In this document: in pieces, positions 18,243-25,737 of the stretch
Numbering within the stretch: the first letter of the stretch is position 1
Layout: every line of letters begins with the position of its first letter
Assembly: GCF_004364865.1 (NCBI RefSeq)
Contig: NZ_SOAU01000001.1
Coordinates: 1,116,001 to 1,180,000, forward strand
Reading direction: 5' to 3'
From: Ilumatobacter fluminis
GTDB taxonomy: Bacteria; Actinomycetota; Acidimicrobiia; Acidimicrobiales; Ilumatobacteraceae
DNA length: 64,000 bases
Translations under genes and position numbers: made by a program
Notes under the pieces: generated by a model
Told to the model about the DNA's origin: nothing
The model's database searches: none
The model's input: only the letters and a program-made list of their open reading frames with translations

Positions 18243-18776
18243 GTGATCGACCGCGCAACCGCCCGCGCCGCTGTCCTGGCCGGGTTCCCGCTGGTGAACG
18301 ATCACCCCGACGTCGCCGGTGTGCTCCGGCGCCCCGATCTGCTCGCCGAACTCGGCCCGGCCCTCGCCGCGCCCTACGCCGACGCGGATGTGTCGGTCGT
18401 GTGTGCCCCCGAAGCCCGCGGCCCGATCCTCGGGGCGCTCGTCGCCGTCGAGCTCGGCGCCGGGCTCGTGCTGGTCCGCAAGGACGACCGCAATCACCCC
18501 GGCGCCGACCGGCGGGTCGTGTCGTCGCCGACGTGGCGGGGCGCCAGCGAGTCGTTCCAGACCCGTTCGTGGGACATCGAGCCGGCGGACCGGGTGCTCG
18601 TCGTCGACGACTGGGTCACCACCGGCAGTTCTCTCCGTGCCGTCCGATCGCTCGTGCTCGACGCCGGAGCCAGGTACGTCGGAGCGTCCGTGCTGGTCCG
18701 CAAGGCCGACGACGAGACGATCGACGACCTCGCCGTCGAGTGGCTCGTCCACTTCGACGAGATCGTCGGCCGATAG
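18243..18776 (+). CDS. Phosphoribosyltransferase, adenine-PRT-like
   Basis: The 177-residue type I phosphoribosyltransferase has the 13-residue PRPP-binding motif VLVVDDWVTTGSS near residue 120 and an APEARGP segment near residue 57, resembling the AEARG of adenine phosphoribosyltransferases. It would join a base to PRPP in purine salvage. Several actinobacterial PRT-family proteins of this type are unassigned, so the base specificity is uncertain. GTG 18243 is the only start compatible with the family N-terminus. It is divergent from the tRNA-Arg gene. Confidence 0.75.
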   Translation: MIDRATARAAVLAGFPLVNDHPDVAGVLRRPDLLAELGPALAAPYADADVSVVCAPEARGPILGALVAVELGAGLVLVRKDDRNHPGADRRVVSSPTWRGASESFQTRSWDIEPADRVLVVDDWVTTGSSLRAVRSLVLDAGARYVGASVLVRKADDETIDDLAVEWLVHFDEIVGR

Positions 18777-18808
18777 CCACCTCGCCGAGGTTGGTGTAGA
18801 AAGGTCGC

Positions 18809-19015
18809 ATGGGGTTCCGGCAGTTCTGGCGTTCGTTTCGAGCCACGAAGGGACAGTCCCGCCCTGCGTCGCCCGAAGACCACATCGCCGACGACGTGCG
18901 CGAGACGATGGGGCCGTTGGCCGGAAGTGGCGGCGGTGGGCACATGACGGGTGAGTCGGTGTACCACTACATCGAGGATCACGAGCAGCAGCCACACCGC
19001 CCCGACGACGACTGA
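18809..19015 (+). CDS. Tiny basic/acidic protein, tandem paralog 1
   Basis: The 68-residue protein has an amphipathic aromatic N-terminus (GFRQFWRSFR), an ADDVRETMG helix, a Gly-rich stretch and a MTGESVYHYIEDHE segment. An AAAGG site precedes ATG 18809. The layout matches the next gene: GFFRQLFRD, AREIRDTSG, TGATTYRHLEDRD. The pair therefore looks like a diverged tandem duplication. No known domain is recognised and no membrane span is present. The N-terminal helix could bind a membrane surface or a partner. Confidence 0.6.
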   Translation: MGFRQFWRSFRATKGQSRPASPEDHIADDVRETMGPLAGSGGGGHMTGESVYHYIEDHEQQPHRPDDD

Positions 19016-19017
19016 CG

Positions 19018-19203
19018 ATGAGCATCCGGGGATTCTTCCGCCAACTGTTCCGGGATGGGCCGAGTCGTCGAGAGCAACCGGCGCAGAACGCCGACCGCCT
19101 CGCCCGCGAGATTCGCGACACCTCCGGGCACTGGACCGGCGCTACGACCTATCGCCACCTCGAAGATCGAGACCGCTCGAACGACTCGAATCCCAAGCCC
19201 TGA
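19018..19203 (+). CDS. Tiny protein, tandem paralog 2
   Basis: The 61-residue protein begins two bases after the stop of its paralog, with no separate ribosome binding site, so it is probably translated by re-initiation. It shares the order aromatic-basic N-terminal helix, charged REIRDTSG helix and TGxxxYxxxED box with its neighbour, although identity is modest. No function is known. The co-conserved T-G-x(2)-x-Y-x(2)-x-E-D box is the most likely functional element. Confidence 0.55.
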   Translation: MSIRGFFRQLFRDGPSRREQPAQNADRLAREIRDTSGHWTGATTYRHLEDRDRSNDSNPKP

Positions 19204-19260
19204 TCGAGCCTCGGTGACCGCGCCGGCGGAAGACATGCGGTGACGAGCGGCAATCTTCGG

Positions 19261-19266
19261 CAGACT
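19261..19266 (+). promoter_or_regulatory. Candidate -10 for leaderless argS
   Basis: CAGACT lies seven bases before GTG 19274 and no Shine-Dalgarno sequence is present. Confidence 0.4.
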
Positions 19267-19273
19267 GTGGGAC

Positions 19274-21001
19274 GTGGCCGACCCGCTTTCGCTCGTCAAC
19301 GACCTGCTCGCACCCGTGTTCGCCGACATCGCCGGCGCGCCCGCCGATCCGGTGGTGCGACCGAGCGACCGTGCCGACGCCCAGGTGAACGGCGCACTGC
19401 CGCTCGCCAAGCAGCTCGGCACGAACCCGCGTGAGATCGCCCAGCGGGTCGTCGACTCCGGGGCGCTGCAGACGGTGTGCACCGACGTCGAGATCGCCGG
19501 TCCCGGCTTCATCAACCTGACGTTCGACGACGCATTCCTCGCCGCCGAACTGGGCGCCATCGCCGTCGGCGACCGCCTCGGCATCGTCGCCGACCCACAC
19601 CCGCGCACCGTCGTCATCGACTACTCGGCGCCCAACGTCGCCAAGGAGATGCACGCCGGCCACCTCCGCACCACCGTCATCGGCGATGCCCTCGTCCGGA
19701 TGCTCGAGTTCGCCGGTCACACCGTCATCCGCGAGAACCACATCGGCGACTGGGGTCGCCCGTTCGGCATGCTCATCGAGCACCTCCTCGACATCGGCGA
19801 AGACGTCGCTGCCGAAGGGATGCAGCAGGGTGATCTCGACGGCTTCTACAAGGCCGCCAACGCCAAGTTCGCCGACGACGAGGAGTTCCAGGCCCGGTCA
19901 CGCGACCGGGTGGTCAAGCTGCAGAGCTACGACCCCGAGACGATTGCGCTCTGGGAACGGCTCGTCGAGATGTCGACGGCCTACTTCAACCAGGTCTACG
20001 ACAAACTCGACGTGCTGCTGACCGACGACGACCTGATGGGGGAGAGCGTCTACCAGCCGAAGATGCAGGAGACGATCGACCGGCTCCGCAGCGCAGAACT
20101 GCTCGAGGAGAGCGACGGCGCGACCGTCGTGTTCCCGCCCGGGTTCACCAACCGTGACAACGAGCCGCTCCCGCTGATCGTCCAGGCTCGCACCGGCGGC
20201 TTCAACTACGCCACGAGCGACCTCACGTGCGTGATCGATCGCGTCGAACGGCTCGGAGCCGATCTGCTGCTGTACGTGGTCGGCGCGCCGCAGGCCCAGC
20301 ATCTCCAGATGGTCTTCGAGGTCGCCAAGATGGCCGGCTGGCTCGAACCCCCGGCCGAGGCGGTCCACGTGTCGTTCGGATCCGTGCTCGGCGAGGATCG
20401 CAAGATGCTGCGGAGTCGCTCGGGCGACGCCGTCAAGCTCGTCGAGTTGCTGGACGAGGCGGTCGAGCGCGCCGCCGCTGCCGTGGCGGAGAAGAACCCC
20501 GACCTCGACGACGCCGAGCGCGACGAGGTCGCTCGCACGATCGGCATCGGTGCGGTGAAGTACGCCGACCTGTCGACCGACCGCATCAAGGACTACGTGT
20601 TCGATTGGGATCGGATGCTCGCGTTCGAGGGCAACACGGCGCCGTACCTGCAGTACGCGCACGCCCGCATCTGCTCGATCTTCCGGCGGGCCGAGGTCGA
20701 TCGCACCAGCGTCCGGTCGACCGAGATCGCACTCGGCGAGCCGCCCGAGCGCGAGCTCGCGAAGCGTCTTCTGGCCTACCCGTCGGCGCTCGACGACACG
20801 CTGGCGACCTACTCGCCCCACAAGCTCTGCACGTACCTGTTCGACCTTGCGCAGGACTTCATGAGCTTCTACGAACACTGCCCCGTCATGAAGGCCGACG
20901 AGCCGGTTCGGAGCAGTCGCTTGGCGTTGAGCGACCTGACGGCGCGCACCCTCGAGCACGGCCTGGGCTTGCTCGGCATCACGGCGCCTGAGGCGATGTA
21001 G
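19274..21001 (+). CDS. argS: Arginyl-tRNA synthetase
   Basis: The 575-residue class I synthetase charges tRNA-Arg with arginine. It has an N-terminal additional domain at about residues 1-95. The active-site start APNVAKEMHAGHLRTT contains the HIGH-equivalent HAGH. The catalytic core contains GDWGRPFGM and YVVGAPQAQH. The C-terminal DALR anticodon-binding domain ends in GITAPEAM, close to the family's usual GITAPERM. The GTG start gives the normal N-terminus. It is the first gene of the syntenic block argS-lysA-hom-thrC-rho, which here is interrupted. Confidence 0.97.
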   Translation: MADPLSLVNDLLAPVFADIAGAPADPVVRPSDRADAQVNGALPLAKQLGTNPREIAQRVVDSGALQTVCTDVEIAGPGFINLTFDDAFLAAELGAIAVGDRLGIVADPHPRTVVIDYSAPNVAKEMHAGHLRTTVIGDALVRMLEFAGHTVIRENHIGDWGRPFGMLIEHLLDIGEDVAAEGMQQGDLDGFYKAANAKFADDEEFQARSRDRVVKLQSYDPETIALWERLVEMSTAYFNQVYDKLDVLLTDDDLMGESVYQPKMQETIDRLRSAELLEESDGATVVFPPGFTNRDNEPLPLIVQARTGGFNYATSDLTCVIDRVERLGADLLLYVVGAPQAQHLQMVFEVAKMAGWLEPPAEAVHVSFGSVLGEDRKMLRSRSGDAVKLVELLDEAVERAAAAVAEKNPDLDDAERDEVARTIGIGAVKYADLSTDRIKDYVFDWDRMLAFEGNTAPYLQYAHARICSIFRRAEVDRTSVRSTEIALGEPPERELAKRLLAYPSALDDTLATYSPHKLCTYLFDLAQDFMSFYEHCPVMKADEPVRSSRLALSDLTARTLEHGLGLLGITAPEAM

Positions 21002-21016
21002 CCCGATCTGAACGTT

Positions 21017-21036
21017 GCGTGGTGTTGCTGCCACGC
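21017..21036 (+). terminator. Weak hairpin after argS
   Basis: GCGTGG and CCACGC form a six-base-pair stem around an eight-base loop 15 bp after the argS stop. No T-run follows, so it may be a weak or Rho-assisted terminator, or chance. Confidence 0.3.
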
Positions 21037-21145
21037 GGTGTGGTCGATACTCCTGATGCTTGCGCGAATCTGAAGCCCGCTCTGTCAGAAATCTCTGTAC
21101 GATCACATCGTTGTGTCAACTCGACGCAAAGTTCAGTGAACAGAG

Positions 21146-21688
21146 ATGCAGCAGCTTCCACTCGATCCACCACAACAGCTCGGCACGGGCCATGACGTCG
21201 GCGCGACCTTCATCGAGGTGCTCGTCTCGATCGTCCTGCTCGGAACCGCGGGAATCGCTGTGCTGTCGGCGCTGGCGGCATCGGCGACCGGCGCCGCCGT
21301 GCAGCGAGAGGTCTCGACTGCGCAAGCGGCCCTCGCCAGCGCCGCCGATGCGGTCATCGACGTCGACGCTGCCGACGACAACTACGCGCTGTGCGCATCA
21401 CCGCACTCCTACGATCCGCTCGTCGCCGGTTCCTCGCCCGACGCAACAGTGTCCGTGACTCGGGTGGAGTTCTGGAACTCGACGACGCAGACGTATCAGC
21501 CCTCGTGCGTGTCGGGCGAAGCCGACCGGCTCCAACGGATCACGCTGACCGCCACCGACGGCGACCACACCGCCAGCCTGGCGGTCGTCAAGCGTCGCGC
21601 TGGATCTCCCACCCTCAATACCGTCCCCGCCGCCCCGAACGCCGGTGATGGCGGCATGGTGACGCCGACCCCTCACTCGGGACTCTGA
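21146..21688 (+). CDS. PilV-like minor prepilin (operon A, gene 1)
   Basis: The 180-residue protein is a type IV prepilin. It has a hydrophilic leader ending in Gly, then the processed N-terminus ATFIEVLVSIVLLGTAG, with the conserved Glu at mature position 5 and a hydrophobic assembly helix. The globular part has two Cys that may be bridged. It is clearly paralogous to the gene at 25738 (IEVLVxxVLLGTAGxAVL, then a WLAS/ALAS helix), but lacks that protein's Thr linker and CBM2 domain. Prepilin peptidase and pilus motor genes are not in the window. It is followed after 4 bp by the second pilin gene. A short palindrome GTTCAGTGAAC (21131-21141) sits just before the start. Confidence 0.83.
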   Translation: MQQLPLDPPQQLGTGHDVGATFIEVLVSIVLLGTAGIAVLSALAASATGAAVQREVSTAQAALASAADAVIDVDAADDNYALCASPHSYDPLVAGSSPDATVSVTRVEFWNSTTQTYQPSCVSGEADRLQRITLTATDGDHTASLAVVKRRAGSPTLNTVPAAPNAGDGGMVTPTPHSGL

Positions 21689-21692
21689 GATC

Positions 21693-23219
21693 ATGAATCG
21701 AACTTCTTCTGCCTCGCGTCGTGACGTCGGTATGACGTTGCCCGAAGTCGTGATCGTCATTGCCCTGCTCGGCATCATCACGGCGGTCGTCGTCGGCGCC
21801 GTCACCGTGGTGTTTCGCAGCGAGGACGGCATTGCCAATACCGTCGCCGAGACCCACGACGTGCAACAGGCAGTGAACTACTTCCCGCTCGACGTGCAGT
21901 CCGGCCCGATCGAGGTCGCTGCCTACGAGACGGCACCGAACGCCATCGAAGCCGGTTGTGGAGATGCATCGGCGACGAATGTGGTGTCGTTCGAGAGTGG
22001 CGACCGGCGGATTGCCTATCTCTCGACGACGGAGGGCACGGTCGCATCACTCGATCGGTTCGAGTGCGAGCCGTCGGGCTCCGGGTGGACCGTCGCCTCG
22101 TCCGCGAACATCGCTGACTCGCTGGACGCATCGAACGGCTCGCCGGTCGAGGTCACGATCGTCCCAGAGTCGTCTGACGCCTCGATCGTCGACGAGGTCG
22201 TGATGCGCTTCACGCAGGACGTCGATACCCCCGCTGTGATCGCGAGTCCGAACGCGGACGTCCTGCTCGACCCGGAGGTGCTCAGCGGGACGTGCGCGAC
22301 CGACAATCCGGTCGCCGCGGCATACGACTTCGGGGCGTTCGTCGAGACCGACGTCCACATCGCAGGCGGCATGATCGAGGGACCGCTGGCCACCGGTGGC
22401 ACCCTCACCTGGACGCCGAATACGACCGTGGCCCAGGCGAAGGCCAATGCGAAGTACCACGGCGTCGGGCTGTATGTCGGTTCGATCGGCTGGGGCACCT
22501 CGGCGACGAAGCTCGCAGTGTTCAAGGGGGACATCGTGATCGGCGGCCCGGCCTACGAGTCGAGCAAGAAGGTCTACCGAGACGCTTCGACTGCAGGCCA
22601 ATACGTCGAGATGAACGGCGGCGCCAAGTTCGTGCCGCTTTCCTCATATGCCAACCCGCTCGACTTCACGGCGGCGTTCGACGAGCTTCGCGCATGCTCG
22701 GGCGCGATCGCGTCGCTGCCTGCGTCGTGCACGAACTGCGCCCACGAAGTGACGATTCTCGACCCTGACCGGCCATCCCCGAACAACCAGTACGTGCCCG
22801 GCTCAAGCTCCAAGATGAAGCTCGACATCTCGGGGCCAGGGGGCAACATCCTCAACCTGCCCGAGAGCTACATCTCGTCCAGCACCGTCCAGGAGTTCAG
22901 CCACCAAGGTGGACTCTCCCAGTCCAAGCCGCTCATCGTGAACGTGATCGATGACGGTGACGGCGTGGTCAACTTTTCGGTTCCGAGTTCGTCGTGGCAG
23001 AACCTGGGGAGTCAGAAGAACGTGCTCGTCAACTTCCCGAACGCAACAACGGTGAACTTCACCAACCGGTTCAACGGCGCCGTCCTGGCCCCGTTCGCCG
23101 ATGTCACCACCGGCCAGGAATTCTCCGGTTCCGTCATCGCCAGCTCGTGGACGCACACCGGCGGCACCGTCCACAACGACAAGGACCCGTTCGATGGAAA
23201 CATCGACTTCGACAGCTGA
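21693..23219 (+). CDS. PilW/J-like prepilin with choice-of-anchor-A-like adhesive region (operon A, gene 2)
   Basis: The 508-residue protein has leader MNRTSSASRRDVG, cleavage after Gly, then MTLPEVVIVIALLG with Glu5. After a pilin stalk region (EDGIANTVAETHDVQQAVNY), the C-terminal 300 residues match the plan of choice-of-anchor-A adhesive domains: an EGPLATGGTL start, an LDFTAAFDELRACSGAIASLPA helix, VNFPNATTVNF, a GAVLAPFADVT loop and a GSVIASSWTH end. CTNC may form a local disulfide. Such domains occur in surface adhesins, but fusion to a pilin is unusual. Its paralog is at 26877. Confidence 0.82.
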   Translation: MNRTSSASRRDVGMTLPEVVIVIALLGIITAVVVGAVTVVFRSEDGIANTVAETHDVQQAVNYFPLDVQSGPIEVAAYETAPNAIEAGCGDASATNVVSFESGDRRIAYLSTTEGTVASLDRFECEPSGSGWTVASSANIADSLDASNGSPVEVTIVPESSDASIVDEVVMRFTQDVDTPAVIASPNADVLLDPEVLSGTCATDNPVAAAYDFGAFVETDVHIAGGMIEGPLATGGTLTWTPNTTVAQAKANAKYHGVGLYVGSIGWGTSATKLAVFKGDIVIGGPAYESSKKVYRDASTAGQYVEMNGGAKFVPLSSYANPLDFTAAFDELRACSGAIASLPASCTNCAHEVTILDPDRPSPNNQYVPGSSSKMKLDISGPGGNILNLPESYISSSTVQEFSHQGGLSQSKPLIVNVIDDGDGVVNFSVPSSSWQNLGSQKNVLVNFPNATTVNFTNRFNGAVLAPFADVTTGQEFSGSVIASSWTHTGGTVHNDKDPFDGNIDFDS

Positions 23220-24174
23220 ACCCACCGCCGGCCGCGACGGTGGCATGGTCCTCGTCCTGACGTTGCTGCTCACGATCGTGCTCGCCGTGATCGTGTTGGC
23301 ACTCGCCACCTACGCCGCAACGGCGTTGCGGACGTCGAGGGTCACTGATGGTCGCAACGAGAGCAATGTGAACGCCTCAGCGGGTCTCGACTGGACCATC
23401 GAACGGCTCGCCGAGAAGCAGCTCGCACCCGCCGACTGCGACGGTTCTGACGTCGGTGTTCCCGTTGCGGTCTTGCCGCAGGCCGGAACCATCGCGGTGG
23501 CGTGCACCAACGTGGCCGAGGTCAATGGCAACCCGACCGTTCACCTCGTGGCGACCGCGACGCTTCCCGATGGCACGTTCCGACGGATCGACGCCCTCGT
23601 CCAGGTCCCCGCAGCGAGCCACGTCGCCAACGTCACCCAGTGGAGCACCGACGCTCCCTTGAGCCCGGCGGCAGCCTCGGCCACGACGACCGCGGCTCCA
23701 GCCGGCACGACCACGACGACCGCGGCTCTAGCCGGCACGACCACGACGACCGCGGCTCCAGCCGGTACGACGACTACGACGGCTCCGGTCGCGACGACCA
23801 CGACGACCACAGCTCCGACGACGACCACCACCACGGTCACGCCGAGCGGCACAGTCACGTGCCAGCTGCGCATCACGAGCCAGAGCGGGGCGAACTACTG
23901 GGCCAAGCTCGACATCGTAAACGGTCGTTCGACGGCGATCTCAGCGTGGGATGTTCGCATCGAACTGGGGCCTGGCACCTCCGTCGACAGTGCTTACAAC
24001 TGGGACGGCGGGACGCCCACGCCCGACAAGGACGGCGTGATCACCAACAGCGACCTGGGTTGGAACGGCACGGTTGCGGCATCGACCACTCGCGCCGATG
24101 TCTCTGGGGGCCAGTTCAAGTGGAAGGGCAACGACCGGACCGTGCCGACCTGCACGGTCACATCGTTCTCGTAG
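23194..24174 (+). CDS. PilX-like prepilin with Thr linker and CBM2-like domain (operon A, gene 3)
   Basis: The 326-residue protein has an N-terminal hydrophobic helix after GRDGG (MVLVLTLLLTIVLAVIVLAL) and a following PilX-like region that is paralogous to the gene at 28418. A Thr/Ala-rich linker (about residues 160-218) built of 10-residue repeats follows. The C-terminal roughly 105-residue domain resembles carbohydrate-binding module family 2: an outer Cys pair, NYWAKLDIVN, SAWDVRIELG, YNWDGG and DLGWNGTVAA. The three Trp are placed like the cellulose-binding Trp of CBM2a. ATG 23194 overlaps the preceding gene by 26 bp and has an AAGGA site. The domain should be displayed on a pilus tip. 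Confidence 0.8.
   Translation: METSTSTAEPTAGRDGGMVLVLTLLLTIVLAVIVLALATYAATALRTSRVTDGRNESNVNASAGLDWTIERLAEKQLAPADCDGSDVGVPVAVLPQAGTIAVACTNVAEVNGNPTVHLVATATLPDGTFRRIDALVQVPAASHVANVTQWSTDAPLSPAAASATTTAAPAGTTTTTAALAGTTTTTAAPAGTTTTTAPVATTTTTTAPTTTTTTVTPSGTVTCQLRITSQSGANYWAKLDIVNGRSTAISAWDVRIELGPGTSVDSAYNWDGGTPTPDKDGVITNSDLGWNGTVAASTTRADVSGGQFKWKGNDRTVPTCTVTSFS
23681..23770 (+). repeat. Three 30-bp tandem repeats encoding the Thr/Ala linker
   Basis: Nearly identical 30-bp units start at 23681, 23711 and 23741 and encode a TTTAAPAGTT-type decapeptide three times. Only single-base differences separate the copies, which indicates recent expansion or homogenisation. Such linkers are commonly O-glycosylated or flexible spacers in secreted actinobacterial enzymes. 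Confidence 0.85.
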
Positions 24175-24202
24175 CCAGTTCGGGCCCTTGTCGCCCAGCC
24201 GG

Positions 24203-24208
24203 TACCGT
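24203..24208 (+). promoter_or_regulatory. Candidate -10 for leaderless lysA
   Basis: TACCGT lies eight bases before GTG 24217 with no ribosome binding site, which supports this start and a leaderless mRNA separate from the pilin operon. Confidence 0.5.
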
Positions 24209-24216
24209 GGCTCGGC

Positions 24217-25497
24217 GTGAGCGTGTTGCCCCGCCATCTGTTGCCCGATAACGCTGCGGTCGCCGACGACGGCTGGCTCACGATCGGCGGCTGCTCGGTC
24301 CGTGACCTCGCCGCCGAGTTCGGCACCCCGCTGTTCGTCTACGACGAGGAGCATCTGAGAGCCCGCTGCCGTGAAGCGGTCGAGGCGTTCGGCCACGGCA
24401 ACGCCTACTACGCCTCGAAGGCGTTTCTCTGCAAGGCCATGGCCCGGCTCGCGTACGACGAGGGGATGAAGCTCGATGTCGCCACCGGCGGTGAGCTGCA
24501 CATCGCGATCTCGGCCGGTGTGCCCGCCCCGGCCTGCGCCTTGCACGGCAACAACAAGAGCGTGGCCGAACTCCGCATGGCGATCGAACACCGCGTCGGC
24601 CACATCGTCGTCGACAGCTTCGACGAACTCGACCGCATCGATGCCCTGATGGCGGAGGAGGTCGGACCGACGCCGAAGGTCCTCCTCCGCATCACGCCCG
24701 GTGTCGAGGCGCACACCCACGAGTTCATCTCGACCGGGCAGGACGACTCGAAGTTCGGGTTCAACCTCGCCAACGGCGACGCATTGCGGGCCGTCGAGCG
24801 TGCCCGCCGCTCGTCGAGTGTCGAGCTCGTCGGCCTGCACTGCCACATCGGCTCCAACGTGTTCGTGGCGTCGAGCTTCGGCAAGGCCGCCGAGGTGATG
24901 GCCAACTTCGCCGCACCGTTCGACCTGCCCGAACTCGTCCTCGGCGGCGGTCTCGGCGTTCCCTACGTCGAGGGTGAGGAAGCGCCGACGTTGACACAGT
25001 GGGGCAACGTGCTGCGCGACGCGTGCGATGCGCTCGGGGTGCGGTCTCGAGTCGGTGTCGAACCGGGCCGGTCGATCGTCGCAGTGGCGGCGATCACGGT
25101 GTACACGCTCGGGACGATCAAGCCGATCCCCGGTGTTCGCACCTACTACTCCGTCGACGGAGGCATGAGCGACAACCCCCGCCCCGTCCTGTACGGATCG
25201 GGCTACGAGTCGTTCCTGCCCCGAGCGCCGTTCGCCGACCGAACCGCCGAAGGCCGGCTGGTCGGCAAGCACTGCGAGTCGGGCGACGTACTGCTCCGCG
25301 AGGCGCGGCTGCCCGCCGATGCAGCCGTCGGCGATCTGGTCGCCACCCCGGTCACCGGCGCCTACGGCCGATCGATGGGGTCCAACTACAACCAGATCAC
25401 CCGCCCGCCTGTCGTGTTCGTGCGCGACGGCGATGCCCGGCTGGTCATCCGCCGCGAGACCTTCGACGACCTCCTCGCCACTGACGTCGGTCACTGA
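24217..25497 (+). CDS. lysA: Diaminopimelate decarboxylase
   Basis: The 426-residue PLP enzyme converts meso-diaminopimelate to lysine, the last step of the lysine pathway. It is a fold-type III decarboxylase with PLP lysine Lys68 in YYASKAFLC, the HCHIGSN phosphate-binding region, the EPGRSIV motif, and the C-terminal CESGDVL (active-site Cys) and GAYGRSMGSNYN segments. The GTG start is supported by the -10-like element eight bases upstream. lysA belongs to the block argS-lysA-hom-thrC-rho, but in this genome it is flanked on both sides by paralogous pilin operons. Confidence 0.97.
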   Translation: MSVLPRHLLPDNAAVADDGWLTIGGCSVRDLAAEFGTPLFVYDEEHLRARCREAVEAFGHGNAYYASKAFLCKAMARLAYDEGMKLDVATGGELHIAISAGVPAPACALHGNNKSVAELRMAIEHRVGHIVVDSFDELDRIDALMAEEVGPTPKVLLRITPGVEAHTHEFISTGQDDSKFGFNLANGDALRAVERARRSSSVELVGLHCHIGSNVFVASSFGKAAEVMANFAAPFDLPELVLGGGLGVPYVEGEEAPTLTQWGNVLRDACDALGVRSRVGVEPGRSIVAVAAITVYTLGTIKPIPGVRTYYSVDGGMSDNPRPVLYGSGYESFLPRAPFADRTAEGRLVGKHCESGDVLLREARLPADAAVGDLVATPVTGAYGRSMGSNYNQITRPPVVFVRDGDARLVIRRETFDDLLATDVGH

Positions 25498-25649
25498 CCT
25501 GGTTCCGGTCACCGATCGCGGTCGGTGGTGACGGTTTCCTCAAGTCTTCGTCTTTCCGGTAACGAACTTGCTCGGCGCGCTCGCCTTCCGCCAGCCGGCT
25601 GCCGATAGGTGCAATAACGGTGTGCGGTTCCCTCGATCTTCGAATCACT

Positions 25650-25661
25650 GGAAGCGCTTCC
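25650..25661 (+). promoter_or_regulatory. LacI/CelR-like palindromic operator upstream of pilin operon B
   Basis: GGAAGCGCTTCC is a perfect 12-bp palindrome (with the preceding T, TGGAAGCGCTTCCG) 76 bp before the first pilin start. Its core resembles LacI-family operators and the cellulose-responsive CelR/CebR site (TGGGAGCGCTCCCA). The gene downstream carries a cellulose-binding-type module, which makes sugar-responsive control plausible. Confidence 0.5.
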
Positions 25662-25737
25662 GAACGAGGAAACAATCAGGTACATCACTGCAGGTCGCCG
25701 TACGAGTCGGCGACGCCAGACATCACCGGAGGCGGGA

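Noticed and set aside
17953-18258. N-terminal extension of the GGDEF gene through the tRNA
   Set aside because: The extra 102 residues are a translation of tRNA-Arg and spacer (AQGIEHLPPEQGVAGSNPAEG is the typical product of reading a tRNA), and a GAGG site supports ATG 17952.
21098-21103. TACGAT as the promoter of pilin operon A
   Set aside because: The hexamer resembles a -10, but no -35 lies at a suitable distance and the start is over 40 bp away, so I could not support it.
23681-23770. Possible CRISPR-like repeat
   Set aside because: The repeats are 30 bp but contiguous with no spacers and lie in frame, encoding a Thr/Ala linker.
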